Numbered from the stretch's first letter, positions 41,037-51,307 are shown. The stretch: 64,000 nt of DNA from Tritrichomonas musculus (GCA_039105265.1 JAPFFF010000010.1:1736001-1800000), one strand, 5' to 3'. The notes: generated from the sequence alone by a model not told the origin. Made by a program: numbers and translations.

Positions 41037-44000
41037 TTAAATAGAATTTGTTTTCAGAGTTCCATAAAATTCAATACCACTAAATCCCGGATAATAATTG
41101 GTTTGGTATTCACAAAATTCACCATTGTGGCGAAATCTACAATAACGAGTAAAATGGTTTCGTTTAACTTTAAATGTTTTTGATATTAAACGACCATTTA
41201 AATCATTGCAATTTGAATGCTCGTCAATTTTTTCCCAATTTGAACAATCATTTGAAATTTCAATCACCCAGTTTTTAATATGGGCTACATCACAATCAAA
41301 TGATTTGATTGAATAGTGTGACAACTCAATTTCTTTATCTTTAAAGTCAAAGCAAACCCAAAAATTCTTCTCGCCAGATTTTGCATTGTAATATTTGCCA
41401 TTGTTTAACTCAAGCAAATTTCTTGGATGGCATGGTTTATATAAAGAGTTTGTTGTAACTTCAATTGTGCCATTGTCATGTATGTTTCCACCTGTCTTAA
41501 ATATCAAATGATTAAATATGCCTTCAAATTCATGTCCTTCATTGTAATCAAAAATCATCAAAATTTCTTTTTTAGGAAGAGATATTCTTACAGGTTGGTT
41601 TCTCCTTTCATTCAGAAATGGTTTACTTGGTGCTAACTTGTTTTCATGCTTCTGTGCTAATTTGCTTTCATTATTAATTGTTGACTTGTTTGGCTGATTT
41701 ATTGTTTTCTTGTTTTCAAGTTTTAGTACAGGTTTACTTTCATCATTTTTTGTTGACTTATTTGGCTGATTTATTGTTTTCTTGCTTTCATGTTTTTGTA
41801 CTGGTTTACTTTCATTATTTATTGTTGACTTGTTTGGCTGATTTATTGTTGGTTTGATTTCAAGATTTAGTGCTTGTTCCATCATATTTTTATTTGTTGC
41901 ATTATTTTTCCTTGGTGATGCATCAATTTGGCGTTGAACATCTGGCTCCTTCGGCTTTATTGGTATTGAATTAGATGAAAAGATTTTTTTCCAGTTTTGT
42001 ACTCTTGGATCAGGATTTTTAACCAATGATGCAATAAACGCTAACTGCGAAGCAATTAATTCTTTTTTAATTGTATTTTCTTCATTACATGTGCTTTTCA
42101 TTCCAGGATTGTCTTTTACACCGATGATGAATGGATTTCCTTTTTCATCTATTTGAATATCAACTCCGACCAAATGAACGAAACGTTGAAATGGAGAAAT
42201 TTTTAATTCTTCAGAATCATCATTATCATCACAAGCAGTTTTAGCTTTTTCTTTCATATCAGAAAGGATAGAATAAATAGACAACACAATGATTTCTTTG
42301 ATTCTTTTCAATATATTTGGATTCTTCTTAGAAACAATTTCAATTATTGCCGATGCACGTCTATAATAATTGAATTGGCTTTCTTTTGGAATATATTTAG
42401 CATTGAAGATGTATTTAGGTTTATTTTCACTATTTGGCGTTTCATACGGCTCTGCACAAAAGTTGGCAATTCCTTCATTGTAACAATAAATAGTGAGTGG
42501 CTCTAAATTAGAAATGATGGCATACATCCTCAATTCAAACTTGTGAGAATCAATAAGAAATGGTGTAATCAATTTTTTAACAATTTCATTCGAGGACAAA
42601 ACTGTATTCAATGGATCTTCAATTAGTTGGGCGTTTGATTTCCGAAAAAGCAACCATTGCCCTTCTTTTGATAGGTTTGCCTTATCTTTATTATATTCTT
42701 CTTGTGACAAATAATTCGCTGGAATGAAGTCCGTGTAAATGCCAGGATTCTTTTCTTTCATGATCTTAAGACAGCTAAATAAATGCAAATCATCACAAAT
42801 TTCATTCAAGCCTGGAATTCTATTTAATCTTTTTGAAGGATCAAACATGTGATATTTGTTAATTGGCATCGATCCATCAAACCAATAGAAATCAAATATT
42901 GAATTTTTGTCAATATGAATACCTAGTGAACGCATTACATCCATAATTTCATGCGTAACAATTCTCTTAATTTTAATGGAAAAGTCTGCAAAATCAACAT
43001 CTTTTGTTTCAATCATTTTGCCTTGTTGTTCATCATGACATAATATTTCATATTTTGTGTCTTGTTCTTTATTTTGTTGTTTATTCGGCATTAAATGTGA
43101 TTTCATTCTTGGACTTCTATTTTTGTTTAGAGGCTCATGAAGATTCATCACTTTTTGTTTATTGAGATTTGGCTGTGGATTCTCTTTAACTTTTTCATTT
43201 ACTGGAGTTGAATATTTCACTTTCATCATTTGTGATTTGCAATTAGTATTTTTCACTGAATTAGATCGATGTCTTTCTTTCACCAAATTATTTTTGTTAT
43301 TTGGCATCATGTTTGCATTTTTGTTACTAGGAGGATTGGGTTGATTAGTAGAACAAAGTTTTGGCTTCTTAACTGATTCAGCACGCTTTTTATTATCCAT
43401 TGGCTTAGCCATTAAAAGTGGTTCAAATTGGCAATGTTGGTTTGCTTGTAGCTGCTGCTTGACAACTATGCTTGGGCTCGGATTTTGTTGCACTTTTTGA
43501 ATGCCTTGCTTGCTTTCAGAACATGAAATAGGAGGAAGCAAACACTTCATTTCTGATGAAGGCTTCTTGATTGTGAATTTTCCATTAAACAGCTCCAGAT
43601 ATTTATTTACTTCATTTTCTTTTATTTTGAAATAGTTGAGGTACTTGATATCGAGAACTTCGTCAACAATTTGTTCAAAAGTGGGACGATCCGATGGATT
43701 ATTTGACCAGAGAGTCCTCAAAAAGTTCTGGATTGACACTTCTTTAATCATGTCGACACTTGGACGAACATTTTCAGATACAGCTTTTTGAAGCTTAAAA
43801 ACCGTTTTATATTCTGAAAAAGGGCGGTTTCCGGTTATCAATTCATAGGCAATCAAAGAAAATGAATAAACATCAACTTTATGATTATATACTTTTTCTA
43901 AAAACATTTCAGGGGCCATGTACAATGGGGTTCCTGCTTGACTGTTCAGATAAAATTGAGAAAGATTTATATCTGAAATCATCGCACATCCAAAATCTGA

Positions 44001-44501
44001 AATATGCGGATAAAAGTTCTCATCAAGTAAAATATTATCTGGTTTTAGGTCACGATGAATTATGTTTTGAGAATGAACATGCTTCATGCCAATCGCTATT
44101 CCAAGTAATATAATATATAATTTTGATAATGAAAATCCGTCTTTTACTATTTTATCCATTTTTTGCTCATGTAACAAACTTGAATATTTATTTAATACTT
44201 TCTTCAAAGAACCATTGACCATATATTCTGAAATAATTATTGGAAAATGTAATTTCTCGAAATTGCAAAAATTAATGCCAATAATGGATAATATTGCGGG
44301 ATACTTCAAATTTACATATGATATTATTTCTTGGAAGAATGCTGCTTGGTTTTCATTAGAATCAATTGGCTTTAATGATTCTTTAGCAACAAATTTTTTT
44401 TTTGATTTATTCTGAATTAAATAAACAACGCCAAAACATCCTTTTTCTATTACTTTTATTTTTTCATACTCTTCTAGATTAGCGATTGTCATAACACTCA
44501 T
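41037..44501 (-). CDS. Protein kinase fused to a TTL-like domain and an F5/8C-like domain
   Basis: A 1,154-residue three-part protein. The kinase domain (about residues 13-280) has GCFGVVYL, FVAKES, IIHRDLKPDNILLDE, ISDFGCAM and TPLYMAPEMF, so all catalytic residues are present. An Asn/Lys-rich linker follows. Residues ~528-835 match the tubulin-tyrosine-ligase fold: FYWFDGSMP, RLNRIPGLNEICDDLHLF, YTDFIPANYLS, PFLIDSHKFELRMYAI, IYCYNEGIANF, HLVGVDIQIDEKGNPFIIGV. The ATP-grasp residues look degenerate (KP and RGRGI-type loop replaced by RKSNAQLIEDP; LEVN replaced by IGVK). Three ~25-residue repeats (NQPNKSTINNESKPVQKHE) lie near 877-950, then an F5/8C-like module at ~980-1147 (EFEGIFNHLIFKTGGNIHDN; GFSGIEFYGTL). 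Start: first ATG at 44501. Confidence 0.85.
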   Translation of the reverse strand: MSVMTIANLEEYEKIKVIEKGCFGVVYLIQNKSKKKFVAKESLKPIDSNENQAAFFQEIISYVNLKYPAILSIIGINFCNFEKLHFPIIISEYMVNGSLKKVLNKYSSLLHEQKMDKIVKDGFSLSKLYIILLGIAIGMKHVHSQNIIHRDLKPDNILLDENFYPHISDFGCAMISDINLSQFYLNSQAGTPLYMAPEMFLEKVYNHKVDVYSFSLIAYELITGNRPFSEYKTVFKLQKAVSENVRPSVDMIKEVSIQNFLRTLWSNNPSDRPTFEQIVDEVLDIKYLNYFKIKENEVNKYLELFNGKFTIKKPSSEMKCLLPPISCSESKQGIQKVQQNPSPSIVVKQQLQANQHCQFEPLLMAKPMDNKKRAESVKKPKLCSTNQPNPPSNKNANMMPNNKNNLVKERHRSNSVKNTNCKSQMMKVKYSTPVNEKVKENPQPNLNKQKVMNLHEPLNKNRSPRMKSHLMPNKQQNKEQDTKYEILCHDEQQGKMIETKDVDFADFSIKIKRIVTHEIMDVMRSLGIHIDKNSIFDFYWFDGSMPINKYHMFDPSKRLNRIPGLNEICDDLHLFSCLKIMKEKNPGIYTDFIPANYLSQEEYNKDKANLSKEGQWLLFRKSNAQLIEDPLNTVLSSNEIVKKLITPFLIDSHKFELRMYAIISNLEPLTIYCYNEGIANFCAEPYETPNSENKPKYIFNAKYIPKESQFNYYRRASAIIEIVSKKNPNILKRIKEIIVLSIYSILSDMKEKAKTACDDNDDSEELKISPFQRFVHLVGVDIQIDEKGNPFIIGVKDNPGMKSTCNEENTIKKELIASQLAFIASLVKNPDPRVQNWKKIFSSNSIPIKPKEPDVQRQIDASPRKNNATNKNMMEQALNLEIKPTINQPNKSTINNESKPVQKHESKKTINQPNKSTKNDESKPVLKLENKKTINQPNKSTINNESKLAQKHENKLAPSKPFLNERRNQPVRISLPKKEILMIFDYNEGHEFEGIFNHLIFKTGGNIHDNGTIEVTTNSLYKPCHPRNLLELNNGKYYNAKSGEKNFWVCFDFKDKEIELSHYSIKSFDCDVAHIKNWVIEISNDCSNWEKIDEHSNCNDLNGRLISKTFKVKRNHFTRYCRFRHNGEFCEYQTNYYPGFSGIEFYGTLKTNSI
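41635..41870 (-). repeat. Three ~75-bp tandem repeats inside the kinase/TTL-like gene
   Basis: Coding repeats for about 25 residues each (NQPNKSTxNxESKxxxKxExK), a Lys/Asn-rich linker between the TTL-like and F5/8C-like domains. The high similarity between units suggests recent expansion. Confidence 0.75.
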
Positions 44502-44836
44502 TTTTGAAATGGGCAAAACTCCTTTTTTTTGTAGAAAATTTTTTTAGTGGGGCAAATTTTTATTTGACACAAAATAATAACTCATTATATACTCCATTTT
44601 TTTAATCTAATCTTTAAATGTTGGAAAGAGCCAGGAAAAATTAAATTGACTGCGTCTTTTTATTTTGAAAAGATCTAATGTTATTAAATAATCATTGTCT
44701 TTTCAAGGCTTAGTTTTTAACATATCAAAATATTAATTAATTGCAATTATAACATCAATTGCTGTTGATAAAAATCTGAAAATTACGGTTATGATCAATT
44801 AAATTGACATTAAAGATTTAATAAATTTTTTTTTAC
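44502..44836. other. Intergenic stretch
   Basis: 5' flank of the kinase fusion and 3' flank of the C2/EF-hand gene. AT-rich; no recognised element. Confidence 0.55.
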
Positions 44837-45718
44837 TCATTTTTCAATTACTTCGTCATCAAATAAATGACAAATTTCATCAAAATTCAATCTACCATCC
44901 TTATTTGTATCATGATTATCGATAAAATTTTCAACGGCTTCTTTGCTCCATTCATCTCCACCAAAAAAGCATAAAAGTTTTACAACTTCGCTTTTTTCTA
45001 GGAAACCTGTGTGATCTGCATCAAATTTATCAAACAAATAACGATAAACGTATGATGGATCCTTATTTATTTCATCCAACGTCTTATAAAATGGATAGAA
45101 CTCGTCAAATGAAATTTCCGAATCTACATTTTTCCCGCAAATTTCATAGGCAAGTTGTGCAAACGCTTGGTTTATTCCTATTTTCTGTAAAAAATTCCTT
45201 GTTTCATTCAGATCAATAGAACCACTCTGATCTTCATCAATTTCTCTAAAAGCTTCTTCCAGTGATCCAAATTCTTTTGGAGTTATCTTGATTTTAGGAA
45301 GCCTATATAATGATTTTTGTGAACTTTTAAAAGCATTTTGACTTGGTAAAGCTAAATGAAATATTAAATGAACTCTTCCTGGTTTTGGAATTTTTTTGGC
45401 CGCATTGAATTCATACCAATCATCTATAACAACACCGGATTTAAAAGAATTAATTGGAAAATCTCGAGTTGAAATGAGATCATTTGATGAAGCACGATCC
45501 CAATCATATAATTCTGCATGAATAAAAGAATCTTGATCTTTTTCAACAGGAATATGAAATTCCTCATCCCAAATTGGGGTATATGTTTTTTTACAAACCT
45601 TGGTTTTGAATTTTTCTTTGGTTTTGCTATAAATGAGAACGAGGAATGGATCTGCCTTCCCAATTAAATCCATTTTTGGAACATCTATTGCACCAACGGC
45701 TTTAACGTGAAGAATCAT
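44837..45718 (-). CDS. C2 domain plus EF-hand calcium-sensor protein
   Basis: A 293-residue protein likely to bind calcium and membranes. The C2 domain spans about residues 1-128 (ILHVKAVGAIDVPKMDLIGKA..., YTPIWDEEFHIPV, HAELYDWDRA), with Asp residues in the calcium-binding loops. Four EF-hand units follow: DEDQSGSIDLNE and DADHTGFLEKSE and DTNKDGRLNFDE have near-canonical loops, while the second (CGKNVDSEISFDEF) is poor. The C-terminal half resembles sorcin/calpain-like penta-EF proteins. No signal peptide. Confidence 0.88.
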   Translation of the reverse strand: MILHVKAVGAIDVPKMDLIGKADPFLVLIYSKTKEKFKTKVCKKTYTPIWDEEFHIPVEKDQDSFIHAELYDWDRASSNDLISTRDFPINSFKSGVVIDDWYEFNAAKKIPKPGRVHLIFHLALPSQNAFKSSQKSLYRLPKIKITPKEFGSLEEAFREIDEDQSGSIDLNETRNFLQKIGINQAFAQLAYEICGKNVDSEISFDEFYPFYKTLDEINKDPSYVYRYLFDKFDADHTGFLEKSEVVKLLCFFGGDEWSKEAVENFIDNHDTNKDGRLNFDEICHLFDDEVIEK

Positions 45719-46347
45719 TAATTTATTTCATGATTGAATTGATTTTTTTATTGAAATATTTATCTTATGCTTTCAATTATCGAATCCTCATAATTTGGTA
45801 AATAATTCAAAAACTGAAAGGGTTCAAAAAACTTTCATAAAAATTTGATAGTTTTTAGTTTTTATTTTTTCATTCATTCATTAAAAGTGTGTTGAATTTT
45901 TTCGATTACATTGGAAATTTAAAGTCAAATTTTTCATTTTATAAATATATTAAAATTTGAATAAACAACTCAAATTTGATAGGTACATTTTCACAAATTA
46001 AGTTTACAATTTATTTTACCTCAATTTTAAAATATTATTTTTTGTTGGTGAAATTGATATCAATCATTTATTTTTTCCTTTGTTAATGCTTATCAAAATT
46101 ATGAATAAATATAAAATCAGGTTGAAAAAAGATTTACTTCCTTCGATTATCAACTTAACAACATTATGTTAGTTCATAAAAACCTTTTTATTTCGGTTAC
46201 AACATTCAAATAACTTTGATCAAACGTTTTGATTCAATGAATGCTAAGTCTACATTATGAATAAATATATATATATATATAAAAGCTTTTAAAATTAATT
46301 TTTCAGAGTAAATAATAATAATTTCATAAAGGAAGAATTCATTTTAT
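45719..46347. other. AT-rich intergenic stretch
   Basis: 5' flank of the C2/EF-hand gene up to the hAT-type MITE. Nothing else recognised. Confidence 0.55.
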
Positions 46348-47149
46348 CAGGGTTGTGTATCAATCCTCTCCGGTAGCGGTTATTTTCCCGGTAAAATATC
46401 GATATTACCGGCTCTAACCGCCGGTAACGGTATTTATCGATAAAAAACCGAAGTATCGATACAAAAGTGGAAAATTTATATCGAATGTCAGGTTTTTTGT
46501 CGGTATTTTTTTAACAAAAAATGTATCAGATTCATTTAAAGATGACTAAAGAAATTTATAAGGTTCTAATGAATATTTTTAATTCTCTTTAATTACATAT
46601 TTTACAACAAATAATCATCATAATAATTGAATAATCAATGGTTTCTGAAATATCGTAAATTTTATCATCTTTATGTCAATTTCTATTTGTAGATAAATAT
46701 AACATTCCAGAACTATTGAATTAACTATTAATATGAGAAAGTACATAATACATATAAATTTTATTGTTTTTAATGATAATAATGATATCGAAAATTTGGA
46801 TTGTTTAATGAAAATGAATATGACGAGATTTTTGAAGAATAAAGACAATAATATACTTTTTATAGGCTAGTAATTATCTTTATAATTAAAATTTTTATTT
46901 AAAATTAAATAATCAAATGTTTTAATATTTTTATTCATTATTTATTAATAAAATTTATATATTAAAATACCGTATCGATACTGATAAAAAGTATTATAAA
47001 GTACTTTTTTAATAACCGCTGATACTCTAAAAATACCGAAGCACTTTTGTATCGATACTAAAAAATACCGAGAAAAAAAGTATCGATATTTACCGAATAC
47101 CGATACTTCTTCGGTAACCGGTATTTAGTCGTATCGATAAACAACGCTG
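46348..47149. mobile_element. 802-bp hAT-type MITE with 8-bp target duplication
   Basis: CATTTTAT occurs at 46340-46347 and 47150-47157. The ends are CAGGGTTGTGTATCAAT and, on the complement of the right end, CAGCGTTGTTTATCGAT, a typical hAT terminus with a typical 8-bp duplication. Subterminal regions are dense in CGGTA, TACCG and TATCGATA motifs on both strands. The AT-rich centre has no transposase, so it must be mobilised in trans. Confidence 0.88.
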
Positions 47150-47324
47150 CATTTTATATTATTAAAATATTTATTTATTGATAATTTAATCTAAAAATTA
47201 TTTTAATTTGAATCAATAACGATAGAAAAATAAAAGTGACATTTTTCATGATGATCACTTCCAGCTGTTAAATTTTCTGAATTACTATTTATTAATAAAT
47301 AATGCACTTTGATCTATTGTCTTT

Positions 47325-49030
47325 ATAGTTTAATATCATTTGTTTAATTGTTTGATCATCAGTTAAATCTATTGGAGTTTGTCATTAAAAATGTTAAACA
47401 AAATCATTAAACCGATCATATTTAAATTTGATTAAATTCTTTATTGATAAAATATCATCTTTGATATTTATATCAATGTTTGGATGACTAATTAAAAGTT
47501 TTATAATTTTTTTATTTTTCTTTTGAACAGCAATATGAAGAGCTGTTTTATGAAAAATGAAAAATTGATATTTTGTAAAATAAAAATGACTTTGAATTTC
47601 ATTGGAATCAAAGAATGAAACGCCATTAAACAAAAAATGATTTGAATTTCAATATTCTCTTCTTCAGTGTAGCCTGGCTGCATTTTATAAAAAAAAATAA
47701 TTTGGAATTTTATTCAAAATTGGTTTAGAAATTACATTTAAGACAAAATATTTGAAATAAAATAAAAAAACACACAATATGAAATTAAATAAAAACAATT
47801 GTTTTAAAATTGACAATGCATTAATATCAATATTTTTTCTGTTTAATAAAAGTTGAACCATCAATTCATCTTCGTTTTCAACTGCAATATGCAATGATGA
47901 TTTATAAAATAAAAACATTTGGTAATTTTATTAATACTTTATAATTAAATATAATTAAAATACTTTTATTTGAAATGCTGTTTAAAAAAAAATCAAAAAA
48001 ATTCCATAAAAAAAATAATATTAAAACTGGATTGAAACAAAAAAAATGAAATGTAATTAAAATATTTATATTGGAACGATGTTTATAAATATGAGTATAA
48101 ATTACATTCAAAAAGAAAATGAGTTAAAATTGGATTAAAAAACTAAATCAGAATCATATGAAAATGTTTTATTTAAAATGCAGTTTAATTTTTATATAGA
48201 AATTCGATTAAATTGAATGATGGTAAATACAACGATTAAAATAATTGAATTAAAACTGGACTATTAAACTAAGTATTTTGGAATTATGTAAATAAAAAAT
48301 TTTATTTGAAACTTCATTAAAACATATAAATAGGTTAAATTGAATTAAAATTTCATATTAAAATTCCATTAAAAAAATTATACTTGTAAACATAATTAGT
48401 AAATTTAGCATTTAAAATAATGACTGAATTGATGTCAATCTTTTTATTTGATAAGAAATATTGAACAATTTCAAAATTTCCTTTTTGTACTGCAACATTT
48501 ATTGGCGATATATAAAAATTTGAAAAATAAAACATAATTAAAAAGCAGATTTAAAATTTCATTAAAATTATATAAAACATAGATTTTATGAATAAAAACG
48601 AATGATAATTCGATTTTTTACATCAATGTTTTCAAAACTATTAAAAAATGAATTGGAATTAGATCAAAACGTGAAGATTTAAAACTATATTTAAAAGTAA
48701 TCGTTAAAATTGGATTTAAAAAATCACATTAAATTTTATTGAATTATTTAAAATGAAATCTCATTAGAAAAAAATAATACTTGGAATGCAATGATTAAAA
48801 TGTAAAGCAAACTATTGAAACTAAATTAGCATCTATTCCTTTTTTAGACATTAAAATTTTTATCATATTTAAATCGCCATTATTTGTAGCTGCATGCAAT
48901 GGTTTTTCATTAAAAAAATTAAGTTCAAAATAAATGACATTCCATAATTTATTTTGATATCATTTCTATATATTAGAAGTTTAACTATTTCACTATTTCC
49001 ACTCTTTACAGCATTGGAAAATAATTCTGT
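47325..49030 (-). pseudogene. Scattered ankyrin repeats downstream of the DUF3447-like gene
   Basis: On the minus strand, ankyrin units lie at 48947-49030 (ELFSNAVKSGNSEIVKLL), 48825-48902 (PLHAATNNGDLNMIKILMS), 48428-48508 (SPINVAVQKGNFEIVQYFLS), 47820-47900 (SLHIAVENEDELMVQLLLNR), a partial unit near 47640-47690, and 47466-47549 (TALHIAVQKKNKKIIKLLIS). A cap-like end (QTPIDLTDDQTIKQMILNY) lies near 47365. They are separated by AT-rich spacers of 44 to 527 bases that always begin just after the IDIN-like end of a unit. Several spacers hold stops, and no trichomonad GTATGT...ACTAAC intron signals were seen. Either a decayed gene or one with unusual removable spacers. Confidence 0.6.
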
Positions 49031-49054
49031 ATGAAAAAAAAGTTAATTTTAAAA

Positions 49055-50287
49055 TTAAATGAAAATTATTATTAATAAAAACATTATCTTCTTGATAAAT
49101 AAAAGTAATGAAATCCAATATTGATGTATTTTCTTAATTTCTTCTAAATTTTTAATGTAAAAGTCAACAACTGGTATCCAATCATATGTAAAAAAGTATT
49201 TGATATAGAATAATCTATAAGAAAAATCCAGAATCAATAATTCTTGCATTTTGATTAAATTCTTATTGATAAGATCATGAATATCTATAAAATTATATGA
49301 AACTATATCTTGCAAAATGATTTCGTTATAATTTAAAGGCTTATCAATGAATTTTTTGATATAATTCATTATATTAATGTGATGACATTTAATTGATTCA
49401 ATATAACATTCAATTAATAAATTATCTTTATATGCTCCATTATCAAGTAGTTCTTCAACTAAATGGATCAATTCAGCGTTATTTGAATGAATTGCATATT
49501 TCATTAAAGAAGTTGTTGGCTCAACAAAATTTTTTAAAAATTGAATAATCTGTATCGATCCATAAAATGCTGCATATTCAATTAAAGTTGGAAGAGTTTC
49601 ACTGTTGAGCAGCATAGAATTGGTCTCATAAATTGAATCTGGAATTGTTGATGTTAAAGATATGTTTCTTCGATTAACATATGAAATAAAATCTTCAACT
49701 GCATCGTTTTGAATTAGTTCACATATGTAATTGTCATTGATTCCTTTTTGTCTTTTTTCACTATATATTTGATAATTAATATCATTATCTTCAGAAATAT
49801 TAGAAATAATCTTCTTTTTTAATTTATCGTTAAAATAACTTTCAAATTCAATGAAGAAGTATTCGGGATAAAAATTTGTTTTATATGTATCATTAATAAT
49901 TACATAATATATTTGTTTGTCTGGAAGTAGTATTTTTTCATCAAATAAAAGAAGAATAATTCTTTTATTACTTTTGAATATTTCAAAAATATCCCAATTT
50001 GAAAAAAATTGTGTGATACTTCCATGAATTGATTTGAAAATTCGCCCTATTTTTTTCATAAAAACAAAAGGCTGATTATGATCATTTGTTACATTTAGAA
50101 TTAAACGAAGAAAACATTTTAAATTGCATCTATCTCTTGAAATTTTCTGATTATCAAGATAATTGATTAAATGTCCGAATACTTTGTCTTCTTCTTTTTC
50201 TTTTTCATTTTCAAGGAATTCTAAAAGGAATTCTTGCATGCTTTTCATTTCATTAATATAATTTGTAAAAAATACTTTAAAATTCAT
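49055..50287 (-). CDS. DUF3447/ankyrin-type protein
   Basis: A 410-residue protein with the layout of the large trichomonad DUF3447/ankyrin family: a helical N-terminal domain (FTNYINEMKSMQEFLLEFLE; NLKCFLRLILNVTNDHNQPF), a middle region (PDSIYETNSMLLNSETLPTL), then ankyrin-like helices (LIEYAAFYGSIQIIQFLKNF, LMKYAIHSNNAELIHLVEEL). The last ~20 residues are a hydrophobic run encoded by spacer-like AT-rich DNA, so the true protein may continue into the repeat units further down the same strand. Function unknown; ankyrin units usually bind proteins. Confidence 0.7.
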   Translation of the reverse strand: MNFKVFFTNYINEMKSMQEFLLEFLENEKEKEEDKVFGHLINYLDNQKISRDRCNLKCFLRLILNVTNDHNQPFVFMKKIGRIFKSIHGSITQFFSNWDIFEIFKSNKRIILLLFDEKILLPDKQIYYVIINDTYKTNFYPEYFFIEFESYFNDKLKKKIISNISEDNDINYQIYSEKRQKGINDNYICELIQNDAVEDFISYVNRRNISLTSTIPDSIYETNSMLLNSETLPTLIEYAAFYGSIQIIQFLKNFVEPTTSLMKYAIHSNNAELIHLVEELLDNGAYKDNLLIECYIESIKCHHINIMNYIKKFIDKPLNYNEIILQDIVSYNFIDIHDLINKNLIKMQELLILDFSYRLFYIKYFFTYDWIPVVDFYIKNLEEIKKIHQYWISLLLFIKKIMFLLIIIFI

Positions 50288-50621
50288 TTTATGGAAATGG
50301 AAAGAATTAAAAAAATATCTTTAGAAAAAATCTCATAATTTTTTAAAAAATTTTCCAAAAAGAAAAAGCATAATTTGGAATATTTGCATGAAAAATATTT
50401 GAAGTTTGTGAATAATATTTTCAATTTTTTTATAAATGAATATATATAATATTTTTCAGTTAAAATTTATTAATAATTTTTTATTAATTAAGATATGATA
50501 ATATCTAAACTTAACTTTTTGAAAATATTTAATTTCGTTTTTGCTCAATTTTTTCTATGAGATAATTTAATTTTTCTATATAATAATCTTATTCACTTTC
50601 ATGCTTTTTACTTCCTCTTCA
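50288..50621. other. Bidirectional intergenic region before Hop2
   Basis: The shared 5' region of the ankyrin and Hop2 genes. It holds CTTAACTTTTTGA near 50508, the reverse complement of the TCAAAAAGTT-type motif seen before other genes. Confidence 0.45.
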
Positions 50622-50626
50622 TCATT
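50622..50626 (+). promoter_or_regulatory. Initiator TCATT of Hop2
   Basis: CTTCATCATTTTTTTATTTATGCC. The initiator-like A at 50624 gives a 12-base leader. Confidence 0.5.
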
Positions 50627-50635
50627 TTTTTATTT

Positions 50636-51307
50636 ATGCCTCCAAAAAGTAAATCCGATCCATCAAACGATATATTACAGGTACTAAAAGAAAAAAATAG
50701 GCCTTTCAGTGTTATTACTCTAACAGATGAACTTAAAGGAGAATATGGACAAGCAGCTGTTAAAAAGGCAGTTGAAAAACTAGCAAGCGAAAAAAAATGC
50801 ACCGAAAAAGTTAGTGGAAAAGCTAAATTATACTTTGCCAATCAAGATGAATTACGTGTAGCTTCCCAAGATGAACTTGATAAAATGGATAATGAAATTG
50901 AATCTCTTCGTGAAAACTTTGCTACGCTCAAAGAGAAGTTGGACTCTTTGAAAGCCAGGAAGGCGCAACTTTCAAGTATGATGCCATTTGACCAATTAGT
51001 TGAATATCGAAAACAAATTGAAGAGCAAGTTCAAGTTGAAGAAGATAAAAAAAATGAATTAATAAAACTTTCTGAAGGCATAACCCCTGAAGATGCTGAG
51101 AAATCTCAAAAAGAATTCGATGTTCGATGTTCCCAATGGAAATCAAGAAGGGCAAAATGCATGGAAATTATAGACCAGTTATCTGAGGGTTGTGGTAAAA
51201 AGCCTTCCGAGCTCATCAAAGACATGGAGATCGAGACTGACGATTCAGTTGGCCTTAAACTTGAGTTCAAAAACAAAAAGTATACAATATACGAGGACAC
51301 TATGTAA
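50636..51307 (+). CDS. HOP2: Hop2 (homologous-pairing protein 2, TBPIP family)
   Basis: A 223-residue nuclear protein that, with Mnd1, helps Dmc1/Rad51 in strand exchange during meiosis. The N-terminal winged helix (residues 10-70: NDILQVLKEKNRPFSVITLT, YGQAAVKKAVEKLASEKKC, GKAKLYFANQDE) is the TBPIP signature. It is followed by a long leucine-zipper coiled coil (about 80-165) and a C-terminal helical segment (CSQWKSRRAKCMEIIDQLSE). Length matches the family (about 210-230). Trichomonads are known to keep a meiotic gene set including Hop2 and Mnd1 despite having no observed sexual cycle. Confidence 0.9.
   Translation: MPPKSKSDPSNDILQVLKEKNRPFSVITLTDELKGEYGQAAVKKAVEKLASEKKCTEKVSGKAKLYFANQDELRVASQDELDKMDNEIESLRENFATLKEKLDSLKARKAQLSSMMPFDQLVEYRKQIEEQVQVEEDKKNELIKLSEGITPEDAEKSQKEFDVRCSQWKSRRAKCMEIIDQLSEGCGKKPSELIKDMEIETDDSVGLKLEFKNKKYTIYEDTM

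Noticed and set aside
46618-46848. 76-codon minus-strand frame in the hAT-type MITE
   Set aside because: The sequence lies in the AT-rich centre of a MITE and shows no transposase motif.
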